From NCBI GenBank assembly GCA_019279435.1, contig JAAALK010000286.1, forward strand, positions 27,713,712 to 27,777,711: a DNA stretch of 64,000 nt, read 5' to 3'. The DNA is from Zizania palustris (Eukaryota; Streptophyta; Magnoliopsida; Poales; Poaceae). Shown here piece after piece: positions 1 through 12,498 of the stretch (the stretch's first letter is position 1; the number at the start of each line of letters is the position of its first letter). The notes beneath the pieces are model-generated. The model was given only the letters and a program-made list of their open reading frames with translations. It ran no database searches and was not told the DNA's origin. The translations under genes and the position numbers were made by a program.

Positions 1-306
1 TCGATGCGGGGAGAGGCTGGAGTCCAAGCTGCGTCGTGTAGGTGGTGGTAGAGGAGACGACTTTCATGCCCGTGCTCCAGTTGGTGGTATTCGTTCCGGC
101 AGAGCTCTAGGCCGTTTTGGCTACGGTCCTGGACCTCATGGCCGAGGTTTTAGGCAGAACCATGGACCGCGCCTTGAGCCGAATTTTGCTCCAAACTCTT
201 CTGGTGATTTCTGCTTTCCATATTTTGACTAGATGGCTCGACACTGGTTTAGCTTTTTCGCTAAACCTGGTGCCGAACCATTTGCTCCCCCTTACGACCA
301 CTGATT

Positions 307-1399
307 GTGGAGGCTCGGGGACTGGAGAACGTTTGGATCATGGACTCAGGGTGCTCCCGCCACATGACGGGACATCGCAGATGGTTCTCTAGTCTCACTC
401 CCCCGAGCTCCAAAGAGTACATTACTTTCGGGAACAGTGGTCAAGGGAAGGTAAGTGGCATCGGCTCAATTCGCATTTCAGATCATTTCTCTTTGAAGAA
501 TGTTGCCTTGGTTAAAAATTTGAACTTTAACTTGATTTCTGTATCGCAACTTCTTGAGGATGGTTTGGAAGTGCGTTTTAAGAACGACAATTCTTCTGTG
601 TTTGATTCTAGAGGGTCTTTGATTTGCCAGATCTTACCATTCGGTAAAGTTTTTTCGAATTGACTTCTCTAGTTCTTTTGGCCCTTCTCGCTGTTTGATT
701 GCTGGATCTTCTTCTGAGCTCTAGAAGTGGCCAAGGAGGTTAGGTCATTTGAGTTTTGATCTGCTAGTTAGGTTAAGCTCAATGGACCTCATCCGAGGAT
801 TGCCCAAGCTTAAAATGGAGAAAGATCTAGTTTGGCATCCCTGTCGTCATGGGAAAATGGTTGCCGTTTCTCACTCACCTGTGTCTTAGGTGATGACTTC
901 GTATCCGGGCGAGTTGTTACATTTGGACACTGTCGGTCCAGCTCGGGTACACTCAGTCGGTGGGAAGTGGTATGCACTTGTGATTGTTGACGACTTTTCT
1001 CGATTTTCGTGTGTTTTCTTTTTGGAGTCTAAGGATGAAACTTTTCAGTTTGTTCATGACCTGATTTTGAAGCTGAAGAATGAGAACAATGGTCGGATGC
1101 GAGCAATTCACTCTGACAACGGTTCTGAGTTCAAGAACTCTCAGTTCGTCAGCTTCTGTAGTGATTAGGGTCTTGACCATCAGTTTTCTTCTCCTTACAC
1201 TCCCGCACAGAATGGCGTTGTGGAACGAAAGAACCGCACGCTAGTCGAGATGGCCAGGACGATGCTTGATGATCACAGGACTCCTAGGCGTTTTTGGGCT
1301 GAAGCCATGAACACGGCTTGCTATCTGGTCAACCGCATTTTTCTTAGAGCTTACCTAGGTAAGACCTCATACGAGTTGCGGTTTGGTAGATAGCCCAAG
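307..1399 (+). pseudogene. Copia A pol remnant: protease, GAG-pre-integrase and integrase
   Basis: The protease segment (to 663) carries the aspartic motif WIMDSGCSRHMTG. A one-base frameshift near 661 and a TAG near 721, where the intact relative has Trp, separate it from the GAG-pre-integrase zinc region (LGHLSFDLL, then PCRHGKM near 840). The integrase core begins near 905 with LLHLDTVGPARV and continues through DDFSRFS, HSDNGSEFKN and NGVVERKNRTLVEMARTML. In-frame stops interrupt it near 888, 1167 and 1391, the last reading FGR-stop-PKV where the relative has Gln. No single open frame spans the region. Gag-derived sequence probably occupies 1-306, but no clear zinc knuckle is visible there. 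Confidence 0.88.
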
Positions 1400-3497
1400 G
1401 TGAGCCACTTGCGAGCGTTTGGCTGCAAGTGCTTTGTGCTCAAGAAGGGAGGGCATTTGGACAAGTTTGAGTCTCGTTGCTGGGACGGAGTTTTTCTTGG
1501 CTACGCTTTACATTCTCAAGGTTTCCGTGTTTGGAACCTCGACTCCCAGCAGCTTGTCGAGACTTGTGAGGTTTCTTTTGACGAATCCTTGCCTTCTTTA
1601 ACTCCTTCTTTTGAGCTTTCTGGCGATGATGAGCTCGGAGAGTCCATCTTCGAGGAAGATAAGGATACTCCAGCTGCTGATGAGGGTGGGCCTTCTGCGC
1701 CTCCTGTAGAGCCCACACCTTCTGAGACTTCGACTGAGGACGAGGGCGGACCTCTGATCACTTCTTCCACTTCGATCGAGCCCCCTCAGTTGAGTCCAGA
1801 GGTGCCAGTTGCTGACTCCGGTGAGGTGACTTCAGATCACCAGGGATCTAGAGCAGTTCAGCGTCATCACCCCTCAGAGCTCATCATTGGTGATTTGACT
1901 GAGAGAACTTTGCGTTCATCTGGTACCTCTCTTGCTATGTTTGCTGAATCTGCTTTTGTTGCATCTTTTGAGCCTAGAGATGTTTCTCATGCTCTTCCTG
2001 ATTCTAATTGGATTAACGCTATGCAAGAAGAGCTTGAGAATTTTGTCCGTAATCGGGTTTGGACACTAGTTGAGCCGCCACCGGGATGCAACCCCATAGG
2101 CACCAAGTGGGTGTTCAAGAACAAACAAGGTGAAGATGGGGTTGTGGTGCGCAACAAAGCTCGACTAGTTGCCTAGGGTTTTTGCCAGAAGGAAGGTATT
2201 GATTTTGAAGAAACTTTCGCTCCTGTTGCCTGTCTTGAGTCCATTCGCATTCTCTTAGTTTTTGCCGCTTCAAAGGATTTTAAGCTTTTTCAAATGGACG
2301 TTAAGAGTGCTTTTCTGAACGGGTTCATAGAAGAGGAAGTTTATGTTAGGCAGCCCCTGGTTTTGAGAACCCTAAGTTTCCTCGACATGTTTTTAAGCTA
2401 CAGAAAGCTTTATACGGGTTGAAGCAAGCCCCCAGGGCTTGGTATGACCGGTTGAAGCAGTTTTTGTTGAGGAAGGGCTTTGTGATGGGTTCTATGGATA
2501 AGACTCTCTTCTTGCTCAGAGTTGCTTCAGATTTCTTAGTTGCTCAGATTTATGTGGACGATATTATTTTTGGCGGTACTACTGATTCTCTTGTGTCCAA
2601 GTTTTTTGAGCAGATGCACAGCGAGTTTGAGATGAGCTAGCCTCATGGGTGAGCTCAAGTATTTCTTAGGGCTCCAGATCAAGCAGACCAAGGACGGCAC
2701 CTTCATCCACCAAGGTAAGTACACTCGTGACATGTCGAAAAAATTTGACTTTGGTGGGGAGTTGAAGCCGCAGATGACCCCGATGGGCACATCTGGGGGT
2801 CTGGACAAGGATGAAAGCGGCGTAAAGGTCAACGAGAGGGAGTTTCGAGGGATGATCAGTTCGCTGCTGTACTTGACGGCGACAAGACCGGACATACAGT
2901 TCGCCGTGGGACGTGTTTCCAGTCTTCACCACGCGCGTCTCATCGACAGGCTGTCAAGCGCATCTTCAGGTATCTCACTTATGCGCCCGATCTTGGTCTT
3001 TATTATTCAGCATCATCGTCTCTGGATTTATCTGGCTTTTCGGATGCCGACTTTGGTGGGTGCCGGTTGGATCGCAAGTCGACTTCCGGTACTTGCTAGT
3101 TTCTTGGTTCTTCTCTTGTGTCTTAGTCTTCTCGAAAGCAATCTGGAGTTGCTCTTTCGACCACTGAGGTTGAGTATGTAGCTGCTGCTAGCTGCTGCTC
3201 ACAGTTGGTTTGGATGATTTCCACTTTGCGAGATTTTGGGTTGTTCTTTCCTACCAGAGTTCCTTTGTTTTGCGACAGCACCATTGCAATTAGTGTAGGG
3301 AAAAACCCGTGTCTCCATTCAAAAACCAAACACATTGATGTGCGCTTTCACTTTCTGCGAGATCAATATTAGAAAGGTGTCATTGACCTTGTGCATGTTG
3401 ATACCCATCATCAGTTGGCTGACATTTTCACCAAACCCATAGATCAGTCTACTTTTGAGCGTTTACGAGGGGATTTGGGTGTTGTATATCCTTTCTA
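1400..3497 (+). pseudogene. Copia A pol remnant: reverse transcriptase and RNase H
   Basis: An open segment 1400-2176 covers the integrase C-terminus (HLRAFGCKCFVLKK), an acidic linker and the start of RT (WVFKNKQGEDG). It ends at a TAG within LVA-stop-GF, a Gln position in the intact relative. RT continues with KLFQMDVKSAFLNGF, LKQAPRAWYDRLKQF (2419 on) and the catalytic YVDDIIFGG near 2550. A frameshift near 2640 precedes MGELKYFLGLQIKQ. RNase H is read in several frames from about 3050 and ends with QLADIFTKP near 3415-3440. The final stop region is near 3497. Decay is by both nonsense changes and small indels. Confidence 0.88.
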
Positions 3498-4874
3498 GGA
3501 TATTTTGCATCAGTTCTCCTTCTTCTTTACTCTTTTCTTGAGTCTTTTTGTGTGTGTTCATACCATACATATTCACATATCACACTTTTGAGCTGCTTCT
3601 GTTATATGATTGAACTGCTTTACTTATTCTAGCTGGTACATGCTTGTGAATACTTGTCAATGATCATGCTTTGGTTCAGTTCACTTGATATGTCTGATAT
3701 CTGTCATATGCATGACTTTTATGCTTTAAACTTGAAAAAATGATCGCCATTGCTTCTGGTAACTAGCATGCGTAGGCTGAATGTTCTTGCTATCTGTTAC
3801 ATGCCTTGTAGCTAGTTCCTGACTTAGATGCAAACATGCAACTTTGACATCTCTCTGCTTTAAAACATGGAAATGTGCTATAAAAATGATGAAAAATCAA
3901 GAAAAATGAAAATTCCATGCCTTTTTATGCATAACTTGAAAAGATCCAGGTGGGTTTGCTTTGTCGCATTGCATTGTTCTGTACTGCGTACCATAGCACT
4001 TTGGTATGAACTAGGACAGTGTAGTGTATGCCAAGACCAATGTCTTAAGCTTCTGATGGTCCAGTTCTGGCCTAGGCTTGACTTGGTCGGTCAGCATAAG
4101 GTTTGACACGCAAATAACCCCTGGCAAAAATGAAAAAGGAAAAAGAAAAAGCCTGAAAATTGAAATGATAACAAGTTTGCTGAAGCAATTTGTTTTTGGA
4201 CAATGCTTATCTTGGTAGATATCAGTTAGCTTCTACATCTCATGCTTTACCTTGCTTGTCATCTGAAAATTTGGTGATGCTTTTGTTTGCAAAAACTGAA
4301 AAATGCGTGCTAATGACTTTCTTTAGATATCATCTGTTGCACTGATCATGCCATGTGTCTTCGACAATATGTCTTTTGCTATACTTGTTAGATGTTGTAA
4401 TTGCAGTCAATCATATCTGAGAAGCATGTTTTCTTCACTCCACCTGCACCCCAATTGCATTCATTGCGTATTTTGAGGGGGAGTTGCGTTTCAGGGGGAG
4501 TCTGTGTCTCTTTTTAAAGTGCTTGATGAGTTCACTTGTCAACAAGGGGAGAATTTTTGGGATAAGAGTTCAAGGGGGAGTTTTGGCTTTCTCTGGGATT
4601 TGTTTCAGGGGGAGTTTTTGTCCCGTTGTCCTTACTCTTTTGATGTCCTTGTTGATGTTTCTAAGATCGCACTCATTTTGAGCTTTTACATTTTGGTTAA
4701 CCATAATGACCACTTCTTGCTTTTGTTTGGATTTCGGTCATTAGGGTTAAACTTTTACTTTATTTTCTTCTTCTATGTTTTCTTGTGTTTTGTTTTCGTG
4801 TTTTCACATGTGCTCGCAGGTACTGAAGAGCTAAAGAAGTGAAGTGTTGACAATGCACTCATCAAGGGGGAGAT
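3498..4874 (+). other. Copia A 3' non-coding region with repeated polypurine runs and terminal PPT
   Basis: No long open frame is present. The segment contains internal purine runs of the form (C)A/GAGGGGGAG at about 4475, 4492, 4571 and 4606, and the terminal tract CATCAAGGGGGAGAT just before the LTR. Multiple tracts of this kind are typical of Sireviruses. A stretch at about 3945-4130 is recognisably shared with the same position of the second Sirevirus (33958-34142) although flanking non-coding DNA has diverged. Confidence 0.8.
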
Positions 4875-6904
4875 TGAGGAGCCATGCTGAATAGCGTGGG
4901 CCTCATGGCTCCAGATGTGATGAGTCATTGTCAACGATAGTCAAAGAGGACAGAAGAAGAGTGAAGACCTGTTGTGTCTGGGCCACGTGTGACTCAGGTA
5001 CACGGGTGGCGAGCGACTGTCGGGCAGAGGGGCCGCGAAGTCGGGCTGGCCCAATCCGGGTACATGGGCCAGGAGCAGCAGAAGACCCACTGGACTGTTG
5101 ACCAGGATTGACTCAGGTACACGGGCGGTGAGTGATTGTCGGGCTGAGAGAGCTGCGGAATCGGGCCGGCCCAATCCGAGTACCTGGTGCAAAGTCGGTG
5201 GAGTCTTTGTCAGTTTCGGCGCAAAACTGACGACCGCTGATCGTGTATCGGACTGTCCAGAAGAGAAGCCGTAGTCGCTACGAAAGCTTAGCTTCCGGAT
5301 AAGTCATCTGTAAATAGGAGTTTACTATTTTGTCCCTAGGCCCACAGTCAGTCAGTCGAGTCTGTAAAAATATCCTAAGGGCAGTTTAGTCTTTTCCTCT
5401 TATTTTCAGCGTCTGTAAAAACCCTAAGGGGCTGGTGGAATATTCCTAAGTGTTGGGAAGCCTATAAATAGGGCCCCAATCCCTAGGGTTAGGTCACCCT
5501 TTCAAGAAATCACTTTTTAATCTATTAGGTCATTTTTGTTCCCTGCGTTTTCTCTCTCCTGTTTGTGCGCCGCCAGGTTCCTGCTCATGCCATTTTATTC
5601 CTGCATTTATTCTGTTCTTCTTGATGCAGTGAGTTTCTATTCCCTGTTCGTGTCATGTGGTGTGCAGCGATTCTGCAGTATTTTATGGCTTCGTTTGACG
5701 TGCGCAGCTAGTTTTTTCCTGAGCGTTTGTGTCTCTGTTGCTTCTGTTCTTCCCGTGAGTAGTACTAGTTCTTGCTGTTGCAAGTAGTACCTACTCTCTA
5801 GCAACAGTACACTAGTACTCTAGCCTTGCTTTTCTTTTACTGCATAGCCTTTTTGATCGAGTAGACATGACTTAGCCTTTTCTCTGGCTGTTTCTGGCGA
5901 AGCCCCTTCTCTGTTCGAAGTCCCTCAGCTCCATGAGGTAGGCTTCGATCTGACATCTTCGAGGACTTTGCTAGAACTTCAACTCCGTTTTTGAACTGTA
6001 AACCTTACTTCGAAGTATGCTCTGTGCTTAGTTTTTGTTCTCTTGGCATACTTCAGCAGTCATTGCGAAGGTACTTCGACTCGAGCTCTACGAAGCATAC
6101 TTCGACATGCTTCAAAGTTATCTTCGAAGCGTATCTCTGGCAGACTTTTCTCGAAGTGTGTTTTCTGAGATCTTTCTGCTGCAGTCCTTTTTCGAGGGTC
6201 ACAGTTTGTGGATTCGGAGCTTGTCTTTCGAAGTTAGTTCTTGTGTCGAAGATTACCACGTTGGTAGTCATACCTCGATCAAGCTAGTTTCGAAGGTAGA
6301 GGGTAGGCTTCGATTTGGTCTTTCTGCCGTGTGTTGGGCTTCGCTTCTCTTTCGGAGGTTGCTTTTCTACGAGCATGGTTCGAAGATTTCTGATCGAAGT
6401 ATAGGCTTCGAAGTACACTGTTCGAAGCAAGCTTCGATACTTTCATACTTCGCTCCGAAGCATACTTCGCTCTTGCCACACTCGAACTAGACTGGAATCC
6501 ACAAAGCTTCGGCATTTCAACGTCAACCTTCGCTAGACCTCGACAAGGGACTCCGAAGCAGGCTTCGACACTGCGAAGCAGGCTTCGCCAAGTTTCGAAC
6601 AAGAGACAGATTTTGAACAGTAACTTCTCATCTCATTCCATGTATACTTAGATTATTTTACTAAGAAGTTTGATCTGCCATGTCTTGAATATTTTGTTTA
6701 TCTGCCTATTAGCACTGTACTGGTGTTTCTCTGTTTTTGACACCGGTCTTTTCTAGGCTAGATACTTTTAGACTTAGGCAATCTGTTCTTGCTTTGCTGC
6801 TTAGTCTTTTGAGCTGCGTTGGGTGTTGGGAGCAGGCCATTGATTCGAAAGAATTTTTTAGGCGCCCATTCACCCCCCCTTTGGTCGCTACTTTCGGTCC
6901 TACA
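4875..6904 (+). repeat. 3' LTR of Copia A (2030 bp)
   Basis: The LTR starts TGAGGAGCC directly after the PPT and ends TTTCGGTCCTACA. The U3 part contains two long direct repeats starting at about 4991 and 5110 (GACTCAGGTACACGGG to CCAATCCG). TATAAATA at 5463-5470 is a plausible promoter. From about 5880 to 6600 there are dozens of CTTCG/CGAAG inverted motifs. The terminus GGCGCCCATTCACCCCCC is shared with the LTR ends near 27870, 36710 and 38140, showing a common lineage. The opposite LTR is not in the window. Confidence 0.87.
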
Positions 6905-7691
6905 GGGGCCTCTGGGAATTCGCCTGCTGATGCTTGAAGGCGATCATCTTCCTCTTCTTGAGGTCTAGCTTGTTCTGCTCAGTCTCTTGGATGAGCGCTT
7001 TATTCACCAACCATTGAAAGTTGGCGTAGTCGGTGGCGACGAGCTGGATGGATAGCTCATCCTTAAGTCCCCGGAGGAACTTGGCCTGGCGGAGGGTGTC
7101 GGTCTGCACCTCTTCTGGCGCGTAGCGTGCCAGACGGTTGAATTCATGGAGATACTCCATGACGGTCCGGTTGCCCTACTGTAGGTCGCGAAAATCCTAC
7201 TGTTTCACCGACCATGTCACCATGTGGTCCTCTGGCTGGGACTCACGGTAGTTGTCCCACCATTCTGCGGCGGGACCCTGAAGCTGGTGAGTGGCGAAGG
7301 CCACTCGCTCTCGGTCGGTGCAGGGGAGGAGGTCCAACTTCTTCCCAATGGTGTGGAGCCAATCTCCGGCCTCCATGGGGTTGGGGGACGCACACGCAGG
7401 AACTCCGAGAATTGGGGAGCGGGCGCGGGTGCGGGCGCACGAGGGGCGGGTTCCACATTCTGCAGCCGGTCCAACTAAGCCTGTTGGTGCTGCATCTGAG
7501 TGAGGAGGGCGGTGATCAGCTGGTTTTGATTTGCCATCATCTCCGCCAAGGTGGGGTGGTTGGCGGATGGCGACCCAGTCTGTCGTGGGCCCGTTGCACC
7601 CCATTGGGCACAACGCCTTCGGGCAAGCCGTGGCTTCCTCCTTCTCCATTTTTGGAGCTGGGGTTCTGGTTGTCGGCCATCGTCTGAACAC
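6905..7691 (-). pseudogene. Gypsy (Tekay-like) gag remnant
   Basis: The minus strand encodes the retrotransposon gag domain in pieces. The first open piece (7691-7197) includes DWLHTIGKKLDLLPCTDRE and QLQGPAAEWWDNYRESQ, characteristic of plant chromovirus gag. After a gap the frame resumes at 7160 with MEYLHEFNRLARYAPEEV, FLRGLKDELSIQL and VATDYANFQ. Frameshifts and stops lie between and upstream. The reading ends at the junction with the Copia A LTR, so zinc knuckle and pol are absent. Gag would have formed cytoplasmic virus-like particles; this copy cannot. Confidence 0.86.
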
Positions 7692-7749
7692 AAGATGTTA
7701 TAAGGTAAAAAGATGATGAAACAACATTACAATCAAAAATGGCTCATAG

Positions 7750-7776
7750 GGCTCATATATATATATATATATATAA
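7750..7776. repeat. (TA)n microsatellite
   Basis: A run of about eleven TA dinucleotides lies in the leader of the Tekay-like element between gag and the PBS. Confidence 0.85.
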
Positions 7777-8106
7777 ACCAAGTGGTATAAAATGTTCATT
7801 ACATTCAGCTCTTATTTTAATACACCTACAATCCAACTCGTTGTAGGTGGTACCACAACATTATTTCAAACAACGATAGCTAACGCCTACTCACCACCGG
7901 AGGCGGTCTTCATGCTCTCGGAACCACGAGTACGCGGATCCCGAGGGATGGTGGGCTCGAGAAAATTCTCGATGATTGGGTTGGAGACGAGGCCGGGGCG
8001 TGGTGCAGGGGCGCTGGAGGTGGATGGTCCGGTGGTGGAGGGGTGTGGCAGGATTCTCTTGGGGCAAGGGGTAGGCTCGCGGATGGGCTTCCTACAGTCA
8101 AGTCGG

Positions 8107-8119
8107 CTCTGATACCATC
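8107..8119 (-). other. Primer-binding site, tRNA-Met type
   Basis: The plus strand reads CTCTGATACCATC, which on the minus strand is TGGTATCAGAG, the complement of the 3' end of initiator tRNA-Met. It lies immediately inside the LTR that starts at 8121, as expected for minus-strand DNA priming. Confidence 0.85.
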
Positions 8120-8120
8120 T

Positions 8121-11100
8121 TGTGGCGCCCCGATTTATCAAATCGGAACATTATTGAATTTCCATAGAAAAACAATAATAACAAGAGGTTCATCATCTGA
8201 CAATCGTACGTCCGACAAGTATTCATGGTACGCAGACCATATTATTACATCAGAGTTAAATAAAAACAATAATAAAAGTAAACAGCATGACGAACGCCTT
8301 CTTCAAGATCTTTCCGCTTGACTGGGTCGCTACTCCAGACCATCCTCGTAGTAAGCATCCTCTGAATGGTGTGTCCAACGGGTATGAGTACAAAGAGTAC
8401 TCAACAAGTCACCGCAAATGCAAGTAATAATGCAAGATAATAACAAAGGAAGGATAATGGCTAAAAGTGCGGAAAAGGACATTTTGAGTTATTGCATTTA
8501 GTGTAGTCAAGTTTTACATGTCAAACCATCATGCACATACATATCAAAAGTAATCTAATTGTGGGATGTCACGCAACCCGCCCTTGACCGTGGGCTCGGC
8601 TTTTCGAAAAGATTTAAGAATCTGATCAGAGGTGTACTACTGTACCCACAAGGCACGCACTCATTCCAAACACCAAAGTGTAACGAGATGACCCATACCA
8701 TGAGAACTCGTGCCAAAACCTCAGCATGAAATGCTCCAAGCGATAACCACCCGCTCTAGGTTTCACCGGCGCGCCGGGCCGCATCCCGGCTAACGTCGCA
8801 CCCCCTTTTGCGCCACGTCAGTACAAGCCACCCGCAGGTGCTGCTTGACCCATCTCCAAGTGGTGGCCTCGGTTTGGAACACCCCATACCTTAGTTAGGA
8901 CTTACCCATTAGACTTGTGGTTAGTACGGAAGTGTATTGCAATGGATCCCGCAGACCGGTCCTTATAGTGTCCCGGGTGCTACCGACCAATGCCCTAGAT
9001 TGCACCCGGAACCCACCATGCATACACTCACAACCAAAACTCTATCACCAACAAAATTCCAAAGATAAGGATAACGGGGATCATAAAGTAGAACCAAGTT
9101 GCTACGACTCATTTTTAATCATATAGCAATCGTGTCGATACATTGGACACTAGCTAATAATACTAATCATATGGTGACAAGGAGTTTAGGCTAGATAGCA
9201 TGGCTTGGGTTGCACATCAAGGTCGGGGGGTCCTAAATAAATATATTGTAAGGGTTCCATTTGACTAATGCATGTATATCCCATGTGTTTTAGCGATAGT
9301 TTAATAAAACATGGGTTCAATATGCTCAAAAGATTGGTTTGGTGACTTGCCTTGTTCAGCAAAAGGCGACGGGGGAACTTCCGGGAAGTATTCCGGCTCC
9401 TCGGCGGCGTCGTAGTCTTCCCAATATAATTAAAATAAAATAAAATAAAATAAATACAATCATTCAATTAAACAATACAAAACCACACAACAACACATAG
9501 GTTTTGATTGGTCCAAATTAAAGAAAACCAAGTTGTTTAGTTTCTAAAATTTATTTTATAAATAATTTAAAATGAACTAAAATGGAATATTGTCCTTTAT
9601 AAAAGGGGTTTTAATTGTGAATAAACTTATTCTAAGTTTTCTAATTAGTTTAAAATAATAGATTCAGAGAAAGTGTTGGGGTTCCATTCTATAAACAGGA
9701 AAAGAATAAAGATAAATTTTGCTAAATTTTAAATAATTAAATTTGAAATTTTCCTTAAGGAGCAATTGGATACTTTATTAAATAAACATGAAATATCCAA
9801 AGTAAACATACTGTTTTTATTGTATGAACATGTAGAGAATAATATTACAAATTTTCTGAAATTGAAATGGTAATTTTTGAAGTTAAAATGCGCCAGATAT
9901 GAATTTTAGAAGTTTAAAAGCATTTCTGGAATTTAATTTAAATCCAAAACGGTCTTGGGTCCACGGTTAGCCAGGCTCACGGTGAACCCGCGCACTGTGC
10001 GCGTGCGCCGGATCGAGATCCACCATTGGATCGCGATCGGGCCGTCACGGGTGAGGCAGGGGAGTTAAGTTATCGCGGACGGCCAGGATTAAAACGCTGA
10101 ACCGGTATGCATCGTGCGGTCCAGATGCGACGCGGGGTTTAAATACTAACGAATGGCTCAGATTAAAATGTACCCCTTCACCGAGATCTAACGGATCCGA
10201 TTAAACCGCATGAGGGATTTAATCATCACCGTTGGATCTAGATCGCGCGGTCGCGATTGAATCCGACACGGCACGGGTACTCAGCCCGTGCCGGTCGTCT
10301 TCTCCGGCGACGGCGAGCGGGCCAGAGGCCACGGTGAGCGACGGCGGTCCAATCTACGCCTAAACGGAAAGAGGATGACTAGGGGAACGCGAAGGTACCG
10401 TTGGCGAGGCGAATGGTCGACGGAGCGTGGCCAGCGACGAGCGTAGACGAAGGAGGCATTCGGGTCCTCGTCGGCGGTGGGGTTCCGGCGGGGTCCGTCG
10501 ATGGTGGAGGGGTGGCCGGGGTTGGGGTGGTGCTTGCGGTCACAACGGTGCGGTCGGCGTGGACGGAGAGGGACTCCAGCGACGGCGACGGCGAACGGCG
10601 ACGGCGAACGGCGCCTGGAGTGCGGGTGGCGGAGGAGAGTTAAAACTTGGAGTACGTGCGTTTGGTTCGACCTGGTAGCGAGTGAGCGTGGGGGTCGAAT
10701 GCGGGGTACTAGGGGGTTTTAATAGGGTCACCGACGGGGGCAGAGGGGGCGCAATTGGCGGTGGCCGAGGGTTAACGTGTTTAAATGCCGGCGAGCTTCG
10801 GGTTGCATGCAAATTCATCGAACCGGGACGCGATCGGGCTGGTTTTAATGGGGGAAACGGTCACCGGAGCGCGAGGGTTTGAATGCCGGGCTCAATTTGG
10901 GGAGAGGGGGTCGGGAGCAATGGATCCGAGGTGCATTAAGGCGTCGGCCGGCGAGGGGGGGATTTGGGGGAAGATCTCGTGGAGATGAAGGATCTAACAG
11001 GCGGGGGCCACATGCCAGCGGGCGTGAGCGATCGAGCATAGAGACTGATGGGTGGGGTCGAGCGATCGGGCACGAGGGGTTCGGTTGGCGCCGACAGGTG

Positions 11101-11498
11101 GGGCCGGGTACGCGCGCGGAGAGGAGGTTACTGATGGGTGGGGTCCACTGGTCAGACGGGGCGCACGAGGAGGAGTGGGCTGGGCCGGCCGGGAGAGAGA
11201 GAAAGGGAGGGGGAGGCCCGTTACTGTTCAAATGATTTTCTGAATAAAAGTAATTACAGAAAATGGATTAAAATATTTGGGCTACTTCCAAGGTTGATAA
11301 AAATTTGTAAAAATTCTCAAAAATATATCTTGGTCTTGGGATCATATACAAAATTTTCTAGACCTTGGTTTGGTCATTTTATCTAGGTTCTAGTTCAAAA
11401 AGTTTAAGGAGGGCATTAAAGGTATTTCCAAAATAAATAATTCCAGGGAAAATAGATTAAATGATATTTTTATTTCTTTGAAAATTTGGGGTGTTACA
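8121..11498 (-). repeat. 5' LTR of the Tekay-like element (3378 bp)
   Basis: On the plus strand the LTR runs from TGTGGCGCCCCGATTT to TTTGGGGTGTTACA. Read on the minus strand it begins TGTAACACCCC, a common start of grass Tekay LTRs. The segment 9960-11220 is GC-rich and yields several overlapping open frames on both strands with no family resemblance; I treat them as chance. 9420-9900 is AT-rich. No nested insertion boundary was found inside it. Confidence 0.82.
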
Positions 11499-12498
11499 TA
11501 AGGGAACATAAAATATGACACTAGTATCATGGCCTATCGGCTATCGAGCCGATGACCGCGACGAGGATGGGATATTCATGGAATATCATGCCGATCGGCC
11601 ATAAGGCCGATGACCTGAGATGAAACGATCGGGCGAGCATGCCATCGGCCAATAAGATGAACAGTGAACCGCACAGGCTGATGGATGCTTTTCCGATGAC
11701 TTATAAGATGTATCGTGGAATTGAAGATAACCCATCGACTTGTACTCTGACGGAAATAAATAAAATGTGCCAAATAACAAGTCTATATGAGGAAAATCAT
11801 CACAATAACTAGATCGGACATAACCGAGATAGTAGCTAGTCATGATGATCTTAATAATATATCAAAGAATCGGGCATGATTTATTTAGATGAACGGTATA
11901 CATCATGAAAGAGATACAATAGCAAGAGATGTCGGACTTAACTGATGAAGCCTCAAATTATCACACCTAGATCACATCAATCTAAGAGATGAAACTGAAT
12001 TGATGCAGCCTTAAATCTAGCTAATACACCGAGAACAACCAGTGATCATACTATTTTAATGTTCACCTCAAGAGATCAAACTAAATTGATGCACCCGTGA
12101 GGATACTGATCTAATCGGTACGGACGTCGGGAGTGGCGGGACTCACCTCTTCGTCAGATATCGAAACAATGTAGCCTAGCTCCAAGTGTCGAGCCTCGCC
12201 GGAATAAACCTTAGAGGCCAAGGGTGGCGATGCGCCGAGTAGTTGGTTGACAGAGATATATTTTCTAAGCTAACTAGGGATACATATTTATAATTTGGAG
12301 ACTTGTCGTCCAATCACTCTATCTTAACTGATTTCGAATAATCTTTATCTTCTCTTTTCTGCACCTTATCTCCATCGGCTCCTTCTGCGTCCAGTCGTCT
12401 TGTAACAACATGGACGGGCTTGCTTGATTTTCTTTGACCGGACCTCTTTGACTTCTGTTGACCGTGCGAAATTCTTAGTGGGCTCGGGCTTTACCAAA
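11499..12498 (-). repeat. Probable LTR remnant, family unassigned
   Basis: The segment carries repeated GGCCGATGACC / GCCGATCGGCC-like motifs near 11525-11650. On the minus strand its right edge reads TGTTGATGCCAACATTTGG, a plausible LTR 5' end, and coding sequence of a different kind starts directly after it at about 12499. The left edge coincides with the Tekay LTR end. No PBS, PPT or second LTR was seen, so the call is an inference. Confidence 0.35.

Larger units (their letters stand above)
1..6904 (+). mobile_element. Degenerate Sirevirus-like Ty1/Copia retrotransposon A, 5' end outside the window
   Basis: Protease, integrase, reverse transcriptase and RNase H remnants occur in the Copia order (integrase before RT), followed by a long non-coding 3' region, a polypurine tract and an LTR of about 2.03 kb. 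Stops and frameshifts break every domain, so the copy is dead. The long 3' spacer with repeated purine runs and the close protein match to the intact element at 25921-36745 place it in the Sirevirus lineage. The 3' LTR ends exactly where minus-strand Gypsy gag begins (6905), so it probably inserted into that Gypsy element. The partner target duplication lies outside the window. Confidence 0.9.
6905..11498 (-). mobile_element. Truncated Tekay-like Ty3/Gypsy element: 5' LTR, PBS and gag remnant
   Basis: Read on the minus strand, a 3.38 kb LTR (11498 to 8121) is followed by a tRNA-Met-type primer-binding site and a gag gene. The rest of the element is missing because the Copia A LTR abuts the gag at 6904/6905. 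LTR ends TGTAACACCCC and GGGGCGCCACA and the great LTR length fit the Tekay/Del chromovirus clade. No second LTR is present. Confidence 0.85.

Noticed and set aside
4484..4842. Possible envelope-like frame in the Copia A 3' region
   Set aside because: 112 codons, Phe-rich from T-rich DNA with several possible frames, not conserved in Sirevirus B; probably chance.
10400..11240. Overlapping open frames in the Tekay LTR
   Set aside because: GC-rich LTR sequence, both strands open, no conserved motif and no splice logic.
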